From assembly GCA_034675265.1 (NCBI GenBank), contig JAUCDK010000006.1, forward strand, positions 1 to 46,314: a stretch of 46,314 nucleotides of DNA, read 5' to 3'. Positions 13,335 to 22,280 of the stretch are shown piece after piece (within the stretch, counting starts at the first letter, position 1; each line of letters starts with the position of its first letter). The DNA comes from UBA7396 sp034675265 (GTDB lineage: Bacteria > Patescibacteriota > Gracilibacteria > BD1-5 > UBA6164). The translations under genes were made by a program, and so were the position numbers. Under the pieces are notes generated by a model. That model was not told the DNA's origin. It saw only the letters and a program-made list of their open reading frames with translations, and ran no database searches.

Positions 13335-13362
13335 ATTATATAAAAAATTATTTGAAAAGCAA
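13335..13362 (-). promoter_or_regulatory. Sigma-70-type promoter of rpsO
   Basis: On the minus strand the -35 is TTGCTT (13362-13357) and the -10 is TATAAT (13340-13335), spaced 16 nt. It lies about 70 nt upstream of the rpsO ATG. Confidence 0.6.
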
Positions 13363-13453
13363 AAGATTTTTATAGAGATTTCGTTCATTCAAAAATTGAC
13401 ATATTTTACAAAATATAATACAATATATAAAATTAATTCAATAAAAAAAAGAT

Positions 13454-14728
13454 ATGAAAAAAATGTTTGTGAGTTTAGTATGTATTTTGATATCATATGG
13501 TATTTCCCTTGCTGAAAATGGAGATATTTTATCTGTGAAATTTATGCATTCACCTGTGTTAACTTCTACTGAAGAATCGGCTCAAGTTATTTCATTATTA
13601 CAAAAATGATACGTTGTACTTGACTTATGATCAAATGGAGATTATACACATATTATGCTTACAGATGGGAAAAAATGATATGTATTATCTTCATCTTTAG
13701 AAAATTATACTTTCAATAATTATAAAATTAATGGAAATAAATGATCTATTCAAACCAACACTGCATTTTATTCTCAACCTCATTCTTCTTCAAAACAAAT
13801 ATGAACATTAAGTGCAGGAAGTGAATTTTATATTATGCATGTAAATTATATTAATTCAAAATTTTTAAAAATAAAAATTATAAATGGACCTCTTAAAAAT
13901 AAAACATGATATATTGAAAGTAATAATGTAAATATTTCTCATCTATCAGATTTTAAAAGTGAAATACAAAAATTTATTGAAAAATATGCAAAAAATAAAG
14001 AAAGTGTTTTATATATGAATAATTCAAGTTCAGAATATCAACCTCTTTTTGAGTGAGATGAATTAGGAAATACTGTTTCAGTATTTCAACAACAAAATAA
14101 AACCTCTTCGTCAAATGCGACATCGCTATCGAATAATAATTGAAATATTTTAAACTCAAACTCAACATCTAACATAACAAATTCAACTTCAAATAATACA
14201 TGAAGTGCAAGCAAAACAAATACAACTTCAAATACAAGTTCTACTTCTAATTCGAATAACAATGATATCAGTGAATTTTTAAAAATGCTCGATACATACA
14301 CTTCTCCATGAACTACATCTTCAACAAAAAATAACTCATCTAGCTCAAGCTCTTCGACAAAAACTACTACTGGATGATGATGAAGTTCTTGAAGTAGTAC
14401 AAATACAAATAACAATTCTAGCTCAAACAACAACGATATCAGTGATTTCTTAGATCTACTAAACTTAGATAAATATCTTTCTGGAACAACAAATTCTGGA
14501 ACAACAACAAACACTCAAAGTAATAATGATATCAATGATTTTTTAAATCTTCTCAATTTAGATAACTTGAGCTCTCAAATCAATAATTCTTCTCAAACTG
14601 AAGATGTAAATAGTTTTTTAGATTCATTAAATAAAACTCTCAATACTTCTTCTTCAGGAACAACAACTCAAGAAACACAACAAAATGATATTGAAAATTT
14701 CCTAAAATTATTAAATAGTGGTTTTTAG
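13454..14728 (+). CDS. Secreted SH3-domain protein with repeated DIxxFLxxL motifs
   Basis: 424 residues. A signal peptide (residues 1-20, ending SLA) is followed by two SH3-like domains of the bacterial type (about 25-75 and 82-145; for example LLQKGYVVLDLGSNGDYTHI). The rest is a low-complexity Ser/Thr/Asn/Gly linker with five short helical repeats beginning at residues 271, 328, 359, 384 and 412. Examples are NDISEFLKML, NDISDFLDLLN, NDINDFLNLLN and NDIENFLKLLN. A similar DIQAFLNDL occurs in the protein at 1-990. SH3b domains often bind cell wall; the repeats look like docking or assembly motifs, which is inference. The stop overlaps the stop of convergent dprA by 3-4 nt. Confidence 0.75.
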
Positions 14729-15792
14729 TGCATAATTTGATATTTTCAAAACGCATCTTTTTTAATAAGATTTTGTAATTCCATATAAGATAAATTGAAA
14801 GCCAAAAGTCAATATTCGTATTGGCTTTTTTCTATGAATTCATCAATACTGAGTCACAAATTATACTTTAATAGAGTATAAATATTTTCTTGTATTTCAT
14901 TTTCAAAATGAATTTCTTTTTGAGATGGAAGTATTTTATATCCATATTCTTGTAAAATATCTTCTGCATTTTGTACTAATTTTGCTTCCCCCTTTTGAAT
15001 AAGTGAATTTGCTCACATATAATTTTCTGCAAAAATATCTCATGGAATTGCAAATACTTCCTTTGATTGTTCTAAAGCAAGATTTGCAGTAATTAATGTT
15101 CCAGATTTTTGAGAAGCTTCTAAAACAAGAAGTCATGAGCTCAATCATGCAACTATTTCATTTCTTACTGGAAATGTATAGATATTTCATAAAGTTCCAA
15201 GTGGAAAAATAGAAATAAGAGCTCAAGAATTTTCTATGACTTTTTGAAATAATTTTTTATTTCCAGAAGGATAAATAATATCAATTCCAGTTCAAAATAC
15301 AACAATTGTTTTTGCATTTTTATCAAGACAAATTTGATGTGCTAAAGTATCACATCATCAAGCTCATCATGATACAATAGTAAAGTATTCCATTAGTTTT
15401 GGAAGAATACTTTCCCCTGCTTTTTTTGCATATAAACTCATTTTCCTTGAACCAACAACTGAAAAAAAATTATCATCTCATTTTAACTCTCACCTCACAT
15501 ATAAAAAATATGGTGTATGAGAAATATTTTTTAAAAGTTTTGGATAATTTATATCATAATGTGGAATAATTTGAATTCATAATTTTTCTATTTTTTTATC
15601 AATTTCTGAAATATTCAAAGTATTTTTTAAATGTAAAATTTTGTCAATTTGTTCTTCTTTATCAACATATTTTTTTAATACTGTTGAAGAAAGTTCTTCA
15701 TAAAATGATTTATAATTTTTTTCTTTTTCAAAAATTTTATGCAATAGTTTATGCGAAAATCAAATACTATGTAAATATACCAAATAATTCAT
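14725..15792 (-). CDS. dprA: DNA processing protein DprA
   Basis: 355 residues. The Rossmann-like DprA core is clear: SVVGSRKMS (111-119), TIVSGGAGGCDTLAH (138-152, with TGA-coded Gly), VVFGTGIDIIYPSGN (164-178), then FPVRNEIVAGLS, SGTLITANLALEQ and VFAIPGD. The last 60 residues resemble the DprA winged-helix end. DprA protects incoming single-stranded DNA and loads RecA during transformation, which fits the type IV pilin-like genes nearby and gene uptake such as the one at 44188. The gene is convergent with the SH3 protein, sharing the bases of their stop codons (14725-14728). Confidence 0.93.
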
Positions 15793-15916
15793 GATTATAA
15801 TTTATATAAAATATATACTTAAAATATTATAGTTTATTTTTTGAAAAATCAAATTTTTTTGCTTTCATTCAAAAAATAAGTACATTATCATCATAATTAT
15901 TATTAATGATATATTT

Positions 15917-17287
15917 ATGCACGAAAATGAAGTATTTATAAGAGATTATTTTTGGCAAGAAATAGAAAGTTCTGCAAAAAAATATGCTCATATTATAATG
16001 ATAGCGACAAAGCCTGATATTATTAAACAAGCTCCTTTGTATGCTGAACTCAAAAAAAGATGAGAATTAGTAGTTTTAGTTCATACAGGACAACATTATG
16101 ATTACAATCTTTCTCAATGAGTGCTTTGAGAGTTTAATATGACGGTTGATATAAATTTAAATATTTTTGGACCAATTCACAAAAAATTCTCTCTGATTGT
16201 AGAAAGACTTGGAAATTTTTTGGTTGAATTAAATGAAACATATAAAAAAATTCCTGTTCCTTATGTTCATGGAGATACTCTCACTGCTGCAACGGCTGAT
16301 AAAGCTGCATTTTTAAATAAATTTGCTGTGGTTCACGTAGAAGCTGGGATTAGAACACTTACTCCAAGCGCTACTTTTTATGAAAATCTTTTTAATAATT
16401 TTGAAAAATGAATTTTTAATTGGGATGAGTACTATAATTCATTACAAGCAAGAAATGTATATGAACTAGGAAGTATTGAACCTTTTCCTGAACAATTTGA
16501 TACCAGAAGTATAGAATGATCAACTGGATTTTTTGCAGCACCAGTAGAATTATATAAAGAAACTCTGATTGCAGAATGACATGATGAAAATAAAATTAAA
16601 GTTGTTGGAAATACAATTGTTGATGCTATAGAAATTTCAAAAAAGAAAATCAAAAACTCAAAAGCATTTGAAATATATCCAAATATGAAAGGAAAAGATT
16701 TTATTTTCGTAACAATTCATAGAAGAGAAAATTGTGAAAAAAAGGAAAGATTTTTAACGCTCTATTATGCATTAAAAAAACTTATTCAAGACTGAGTTGC
16801 TGTTTGTTTTTTAGAGCTGTATGCTTCGGGATTTGCCATTGATAATTATGGACTCAGAGATGATTTAAATGAACTCATAAAAAATTATCCTGATAATTTC
16901 GCCTATGGTCCAGCATTAGCTCATCATTCAGAAGTAATAGATATGTTATCACATGCTTGAGCTGTTGTAACAGATAGTGGAAGTATGCAAGAAGAAGCAA
17001 ATATCATTGGAACTCCGTGTGTAACTTTAAGATTTTGAAGCGATAGAACAGAAACAATACTTGCTGGAACAAATATCATTGCGCCACCTGTAAATTCTCG
17101 TTTAATTGCTGAGATCATAAAAGGAGCAATTGGAAATAAAAAAATGAAAGGAAAAAACCTCTATTGAGAAAATGTTTCTGAAAAAATAGTTGATGAAGTA
17201 TTAAAAACACTTTCAAAAAATGGGAAATTATTTCTCCTTGATGATGAAAGACTTGGACTTGAAAAATATACTGACTGGAAAATTTAA
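15917..17287 (+). CDS. wecB: UDP-N-acetylglucosamine 2-epimerase (WecB type), with an insertion
   Basis: 456 residues; the family is usually about 370-390. Diagnostic blocks are TGQHYDYNLS, VHGDTLTAA, HVEAGIRT, VVGNTIVDAI, FVTIHRREN, VTDSGSMQEEA and GTPCVTLR followed by TET...GTN. The non-hydrolysing enzyme interconverts UDP-GlcNAc and UDP-ManNAc for surface polysaccharides. About 40 extra residues sit between EAGIRT and PFPEQFDTRS, and the usual EINR motif there is altered to EQFDTR. A further N-terminal extension of about 20 residues precedes the first strand. It stands alone, closed by a very long terminator hairpin. Activity is likely but substrate preference may differ. Confidence 0.88.
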
Positions 17288-17290
17288 AAC

Positions 17291-17345
17291 AAAATGTTAA
17301 AAAAAAGATTTCTTACATGTAAGAAATCTTTTTTTTAACATTTTT
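17291..17345. terminator. Long terminator hairpin after wecB
   Basis: A near-perfect inverted repeat: the arms ATGTTAAAAAAAAGATTTCT and its complement flank a short ACATGT-type loop, followed by TTTTT. It begins 3 nt after the wecB stop. Confidence 0.88.
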
Positions 17346-17613
17346 CTTATTTTTTATATCTTCAAAGGCAAAATAATATTTTCACATCTTTTTAACAATT
17401 CAAAAAGAGTAATTTTTTTTGTATACAAAAAATGAACAAATGACATAAAAATCCTATCATTTTTATAGCATATAGAAGCTTTTTAGGAGAAAATAATATT
17501 CTCTCAAAATAAAATACATAAAATAAAATTTTATTTTTATTGGCTTAAAATAAATATTAGTATAAATAAACTTGATTTTATAAAATATTTCATATTATTG
17601 TCAATAATAAGTA
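17346..17613. other. Intergenic AT-rich stretch without a recognised gene
   Basis: There is no convincing gene here. A 26-codon ORF (17432-17512) exists but has no support. Near 17592-17608 there is a small palindrome (TATTATTGTCAATAATA). The stretch leads into the promoter of the RNA gene at about 17650. Confidence 0.5.
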
Positions 17614-17643
17614 TTAGAGTATTTCAAGATGTTCTGCTATAAT
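17614..17643 (+). promoter_or_regulatory. Extended -10 promoter of the structured RNA
   Basis: TGCTATAAT ends at 17643: a perfect -10 box with an upstream TGn extension. The -35 (TTAGAG, 18 nt upstream) is weak. There is no start codon with a sizeable frame downstream, which fits a non-coding transcript. Confidence 0.55.
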
Positions 17644-17649
17644 TACTTT

Positions 17650-18130
17650 GTAAGTTAGTTAAGGCAATGCTCTTAAACAACTGCTCATTAACAAGAATTT
17701 TACTTTCCAAGCTGGGTATCATATCAATCCTATGATTCTCCCAAAATAAAAAATAAAAAAAATAAAAATAAAAACGGAAAAGCGTTATCCCTTTTATTTA
17801 GAATTTTTTTTAAAAGAATTTTAAATAAAAGGGATAATTCACAAAACCTAAACAAAAATTTTTCAGAATTCTCCAAAATTAGAGATTTCTATAAGAAACA
17901 AAAACAAAGTTGCACGGTGAATAGCAATCAAAAAATCACCCGAGGAAGGTAGAAATTCTTTTTCAAGAAAAGTTCCGGTTCGCCGTTGTAGCTGACTTGA
18001 AAACCGAGGTCATGGATGAGACTTCAACCTATAGATTGTTCCCTGTTGACACCAAAAACATTTTTTATTCGTCATCAGAAGTGAATTTTCTTACTCTTTT
18101 GAAAAGACCGCTACCAAGTTGGTCTTTTTT
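17650..18130 (+). ncRNA. Candidate structured RNA of about 480 nt, family not identified
   Basis: A promoter at 17638-17643 and a terminator at 18102-18130 bound a non-coding, locally less AT-rich stretch with many pairings. A long-range helix joins AAGAATTTTACTTTCC (17693-17708) to GGAAGGTAGAAATTCTT (17944-17960). Inside it lie a hairpin TGGGTATCATA/TATGATTCTCCCA (17713-17742), a long stem TTATCCCTTTTATTT/AAATAAAAGGGATAA (17786-17836), and CGGTGA/TCACC (17915-17940). Downstream are CGGTT/AACCG (17976-18006) and GAGGTC/GACTTC. I could not match the conserved cores of RNase P RNA, tmRNA, SRP RNA or 6S RNA, although a divergent RNase P RNA cannot be excluded. Confidence 0.55.
18102..18130 (+). 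terminator. Terminator of the structured RNA
   Basis: The stem AAGACC/GGTCTT with a 14-nt spacer is followed by a T-run. Confidence 0.7.
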
Positions 18131-18136
18131 ACTTTT

Positions 18137-18167
18137 TAAAAACACTTCTTTTCAGAAGTGTTTTTTT
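18137..18167. terminator. Bidirectional terminator at the end of the 588-residue gene
   Basis: The stem AAAACACTTCT/AGAAGTGTTTT has T-runs on both strands. It overlaps the minus-strand stop codon at 18166-18168. Confidence 0.8.
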
Positions 18168-19932
18168 ATTTTTTTAATTCATATAAATATTTTCACTCTA
18201 AATAATCCATTTGTGAAAAATCAATACTTCACGAAGATGATATATTTGGAGTTCATAAAATATCTGCCTTTATATTTCTCAATTCTTGAGAGAGAATTTT
18301 TAAACTTTCATGTGCTGGTAAAATAGCTGCATTAATAAAAGGTTTAAAATAATTATAGGTTAATTGAGTATTATCTTTGTATCAAATAGTAGTTCCAAGA
18401 AAAATAGAAATTACTGCAAGTAGTGTTACATAAGTAGTCGTTTGAAAATTTAAACTCATTTTTAATTTTGGTGCAAAACGAGCAATAATTAAAACAATTA
18501 TTTCTTTTAATATAAAAAATCAAACTGCCAATAAAAATCAAAAAGGAAGAAAATATCAAATAATAAAAGTAAAAATAATAATCCATCAAAATTGAAATAT
18601 TCTTGAAATATATGCTTCTATACCTTTTCTATAAAACATTTCTAAATTATAAAAAAACTTTGATAAAATTTTATATTCACTGTAACTATTTGATAAAACC
18701 ACACAAGCAATAAATTTGATTACATAGTATCTTTGATCAGAATTATTAAAATATCTTGCAATTTTTCTGAGTAAAAATGGTCTTACAAAACTTAAAAAAT
18801 AAGATTTATCAATATATAAAATTAAATCTTTTATTTCATTATACAAAGAAATATTTTCTAAATTTACATCTAAAGTTTGTTGTTTTACAAGATAAAATAC
18901 TTCTGATGGAATATCTGTAATTCCAAGCACTAAATCAATAATATTTCCATGATTTTCCTCTAAGTATTGTCTTTTAAAAGAAAGACGTGCAAAATTTCAT
19001 TTTTCTTTTCATAATGCTATAAACTCATTTTCTTTCACAATTAAAAAATCGATTCTCTTTTCTAAATCTAAGTATTCAATTCTTTTTGCAAATTTTAAAT
19101 ACATTGAAATATTATTTTTCATTTCATAATTGAGTAAAGAAGTATTATCAATTCATGAATGAATATCATTTTTTAAAAATAAAATTACTTCAAAAAGTTT
19201 TTCTTCTTCTAATTTTTCAATCACTTCTTCATAAATATTTCTATCTAAAATAAATGCTTCCAAAATAAATTCACGTAATTCTGGATATTTTTCGCTATTT
19301 TGTAAAATAAAAAGAGTGATTTTTTTTATAATTTTAATATTATCTGAAATAATTCCATGACAATTCAGAGAAATTTCAGAAAAATCAAAATCTTTAAATT
19401 GATTTAAAAATTTAATAATATAAAAAGATATTTTATCATTGTCCACCAAAGAAAACCTTGTATCAATTTTGGCAAGATATGATTTTTTTTCTACATAAGT
19501 ATTTAAAGAAAAATACGTATTTGCATGTTCTTTTTGAAGATAAAAATCAAGAAAAATATCAAATAATATATCAAATTTTTCACTTCTTGAAAGCGTAAAA
19601 AAGAAAAATGAACTATCAACAAAAAATGAATGTTCAAAATAATGATCAATTTCATACTTAAATTTTTTTAATTCATTCGTATGAAAATAATGATTATATA
19701 ATGCTTCAAAAATTCCAGCATCTTTATATTTTTGAGTAATAATTTTATATTGATCTCTTGCACTTTTTGAATAATTTAATTCTATTGAATTTAATACCAT
19801 TTCTCAGATACTAATAAATATATCCTTTAAATCTGCAAGCATAAAAAAAACTCAAAATGGATTTTTATTTGATTTGAGTGTAGAAATACTATTCAACAAT
19901 GAAATGCTCTGTTTTTGTACTTGATCAATCAT
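18166..19932 (-). CDS. Large unknown protein with C-terminal membrane segments
   Basis: 588 residues. The first 430 or so are helical and rich in Lys, Phe, Tyr and Glu, with no signal peptide. At about residues 440-520 there are two or three hydrophobic segments (WIIIFTFIIGYFLPFGFLLA; FFILKEIIVLIIA; YVTLLAVISIFLGTTIG), then a soluble tail. The layout suggests a large cytoplasmic domain anchored to the membrane near its C-terminus. I do not recognise a family. The start is ATG 19930-19932; an in-frame Met at 19800 is an alternative. The gene stands alone and is divergent from the DHH gene at 20055. Confidence 0.6.
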
Positions 19933-20054
19933 ATTTTCTCTATTAATCTATATATAAAATATTATATCATATTGATTTTTGATAGTCAAAAGTTTGATTT
20001 ATTTTATTTTTCCATATAATGAGATATCTTAAATTTAATTTATAAAAAGTTATA

Positions 20055-21062
20055 ATGTTTGATATAAATATCGAAAATGAAATAGGAAAATTTAAAAATT
20101 ATTTAAAAAACTCTAAAAAAATTCTTCTTATCAATCATAGAAGAATGGATGGAGATGCTTATGGAAGCTTAGCTTGATTTTATTATATTTTAGAAAAGCT
20201 TTGAAATTATAAAGTATTGGTAATAAATGATGAAACTACTCCTGAAAGCTTTCAATTTCTTGATGAAAATGAGATTTTTGACCCAAATCTTTCGCTTTCA
20301 GATTTTTCTCCAGATTTAATTATTAGCTTTGATGTAGCTTCTTTAGAACAATTAGGAAGTATTTATAAAAATAATACTGATATTTTTACTTGTACAACTT
20401 GGGTAAATATCGATCATCATATTTCAAATGGACTTTTTGGAAATATAAATATTGTTGATACAAATGCATCTTCTACTTGTGAAATAGTTTGGGATATTAT
20501 CAAAAAATTTGATTTAGAAAAATATGTAGATGAAAAAATTGCTACTTTTTTGTTGACTGGAATTATCACTGATACCAATAGTTTTTTTAATACAAACTCT
20601 TCTCCAAAATCTCTTCAAAGTGCATCAGAAATTATGAAACATCATCCAAGACATCAAGATATTATCATAAATTTATTCAAGAAAAAACCATATCAAAGAC
20701 TCAAATTATGGTGAAAAATTTTAGAAAGTTTAAAGGATATTAAAGAAGGAAAAATTGTTTGGAATACCGTTCCAAAATCACTTTTTATTCAAACTTGAAC
20801 CACTGATAAAGATATTTCTGGGCTTATTGATGAATTTTTAACCACTTTAGATGGACTTGAAGTATGATTTCTACTGTATGAAATAGAAGATAAAAAAATA
20901 AAATGAAGTTTTAGAGCAAAAACAGATATCATAAATTTAAATGAATTTTGTGCAAATTGGTGAGGATGATGACATGCTCGTGCTTCTGGATTTGTTGTTG
21001 AAAACAAAAATATCTATGAAGTAGAACAAGAAGTAATAGAAGCATTGAAAAATTTGATATAA
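20055..21062 (+). CDS. DHH/DHHA1 phosphoesterase, NrnA-like
   Basis: 335 residues, the usual size for NrnA-type enzymes. The motifs are INHRRMDGDAYGS (near 26-38; the usual HxxPDGDA is altered to HRRMDGDA), IISFDVAS, NIDHH (motif III), and TGIITDTNSF. The C-terminal DHHA1 signature GGGGHARASGF has TGA-coded Gly. Family members degrade nanoRNA, pAp or cyclic-dinucleotide products with Mn2+ at the DHH site. The exact substrate is open. A terminator-like hairpin that may also carry a promoter separates it from the Dps-like gene. Confidence 0.85.
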
Positions 21063-21090
21063 AAATCTTTTGACTTAAAAGATTTTTTTT
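21061..21090 (+). terminator. Terminator of the DHH gene, containing a possible -35
   Basis: The stem AAATCTTTT/AAAAGATTT with loop GACTT is followed by eight T. The string TTGACT (21070-21075) within it fits a -35 for the downstream gene. Confidence 0.65.
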
Positions 21091-21097
21091 ATATCAT
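21070..21097 (+). promoter_or_regulatory. Promoter of the Dps-like gene
   Basis: TTGACT (21070-21075), 16 nt, TATCAT (21092-21097). The same layout occurs before the peroxiredoxin at 43346 (TTGACT-16-TAAAAT), within a shared 5' string AAAAATCTTTTGACTTAAA. Confidence 0.5.
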
Positions 21098-21100
21098 ATT

Positions 21101-21121
21101 AAATGAGAATAATTCTCATTT
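21101..21121. promoter_or_regulatory. Fur/PerR-type operator (7-1-7 palindrome)
   Basis: The core TGAGAATAATTCTCA is a perfect 7-1-7 inverted repeat inside a 21-bp palindrome. It fits the Fur-superfamily box (TGATAATnATTATCA). It starts 3 nt after the -10 and ends 20 nt before the ATG at 21142. The identical 19-mer AATGAGAATAATTCTCATT recurs at 43381-43399. Regulator identity is inferred; no fur/perR gene lies in the window. Confidence 0.65.
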
Positions 21122-21141
21122 TAACATATAATAAATATATT

Positions 21142-21498
21142 ATGAAAACTCTCTATCAAAAAGCATTAAAAGCATATTTAGAAATGCTAGAAATTCATAT
21201 CGACACAAAAACTACTGATATAGTTTTTCATGAAAAAACTCAAGACTTTTATGAAAAATTATTTGATGTTGCTCATTCTATATGAGAAAGATTTGTTGAT
21301 TTAGATGGAAATTTAAGAGATGACTCTCTTGAAGATAAGAAAAAAAGAGCAAACGAAATTATTTCAAATTTGCAAAAAGAAATTGAAAGCTATCACAAAA
21401 ATAATGAAATGACTCTTTGAACTGAAGACTTACTTGGTTGACTTGCTGATGAATTAGAAGATATTAAAGGAACTTCAAAAAGTTTTCTTAGAAAATAA
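21142..21498 (+). CDS. Small Dps/ferritin-like helical protein
   Basis: 118 residues, all helical by composition. The N-terminal half has H19, H30, H45 and E49-R50 (block HSIGERFVDLDG). Their spacing (11, 15, 4) is very close to the Dps ferroxidase residues H51, H63, D78 and E82 of E. coli (12, 15, 4), with the Asp replaced by His. The C-terminal half is Lys/Glu-rich with DDSLEDKKKRAN. Dps proteins oxidise and store iron and protect against peroxide, which matches the Fur/PerR-type operator just upstream. It is shorter than typical Dps (about 150-170). The Dps link is inference from spacing and context. The ATG at 21142 is preferred because an upstream in-frame ATG lies inside the operator. 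Confidence 0.6.
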
Positions 21499-21503
21499 TA
21501 AAT

Positions 21504-21536
21504 AAAAAACTCTCTTCAAAAAAAGAGAGTTTTTTA
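21504..21536. terminator. Bidirectional terminator between the Dps-like and pilin genes
   Basis: The stem AAAAACTCTCTT/AAGAGAGTTTTT lies between two convergent stops (21498 and 21539). Confidence 0.82.
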
Positions 21537-21538
21537 TT

Positions 21539-22276
21539 TTAAAATGTACATCCAGTTGAAGTTACAGATCCAGCATTATTTAATATTTTATATATTCCAC
21601 TTCCCATACTTGCTCCATTGTCATAAATTTCACTGCAACTATAATATCCATAAAATTTAGGGACATTTACATTTTCTCATAAAACTTGTTGCAAAGTTGC
21701 TCCATCATGAATAATTATTCCATTTTCATCATATGGTAAATTAAGTGTTCATTGATCAACAATCGATGTACCAGATAAACTCATAATTGCTCATCATGTT
21801 TGTGTTGCAAATACAAGACTTGGAATAAATCAATCATTTAAACTTTGATAATCTCAATCAACATATGCTTTCATAAGAGAATCGTTTTGTGCATTTTTAT
21901 CCTCCAAACTCATTGCGATTTGAAAAAATAAATTATTATTAGTAACAGAATACATATAATTTTGTTTTTTTACAAATGGATCTATTGGTTTTTTAACCAT
22001 TTCTTGAGTATAGGTTTCATTATCAAAATATCATTGTTTAATAATCACTCCTGAATTAGTAATATTTATTACTCTTCCTGGTAAAGGATATGAACCATTT
22101 TTAAATTTATGATTTTTCAATGCCATTTTTATGTTTGACATATCACTTACACGAACTGCATTTCTTGAATCTGCTAATTGTCAAGTATATGCGACAAATC
22201 ATACTGCACTTAAAATAGCAAGTATAGTAATTACTACTACTAATTCTACTAATGTAAATCATTTTATATTTTTCAT
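21539..22276 (-). CDS. Type IV pilin-like protein
   Basis: 245 residues. The prepilin signal is MKNIKG|FTLVELVVVITILAIL, with the cleavage Gly encoded by TGA and Glu at mature position 5. A globular domain of about 210 residues follows (ending YYSCSEIYDNGASMGSG, two Cys near the C-terminus that could form the pilin D-loop disulfide). It is the third and last gene of a minus-strand operon with 22281-23318 and 23320-23910. By family it is a pilus or competence pseudopilus subunit processed by a prepilin peptidase, none of which is in the window. Its rank as major or minor subunit cannot be told. Confidence 0.85.
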
Positions 22277-22280
22277 AGTT

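Noticed and set aside
14086..14514. 142-residue ORF on the minus strand, Val/Leu/Glu-rich
   Set aside because: It is the complement of the Ser/Asn-rich repeat region of the SH3 gene; its composition mirrors those codons and it has no start context.
17432..17512. 26-codon ORF with TGA as Gly
   Set aside because: No promoter or conserved feature; too short to separate from chance in AT-rich DNA.
17969..17990. tRNA-like GGTTCG string in the structured RNA
   Set aside because: No acceptor stem, anticodon arm or D-loop around it, so not a tRNA or a tmRNA 3' end.
17650..18130. RNase P RNA or tmRNA as identity of the structured RNA
   Set aside because: GAGGAAGG at 17942 only partly resembles the RNase P GAGGAAAGTCC core and no ACAGAA partner was found; no tag reading frame or CCA end for tmRNA.
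21103..21141. Upstream in-frame ATG extending the Dps-like protein by 13 residues
   Set aside because: It lies inside the operator palindrome and before the expected transcription start; the ATG at 21142 fits the promoter better.
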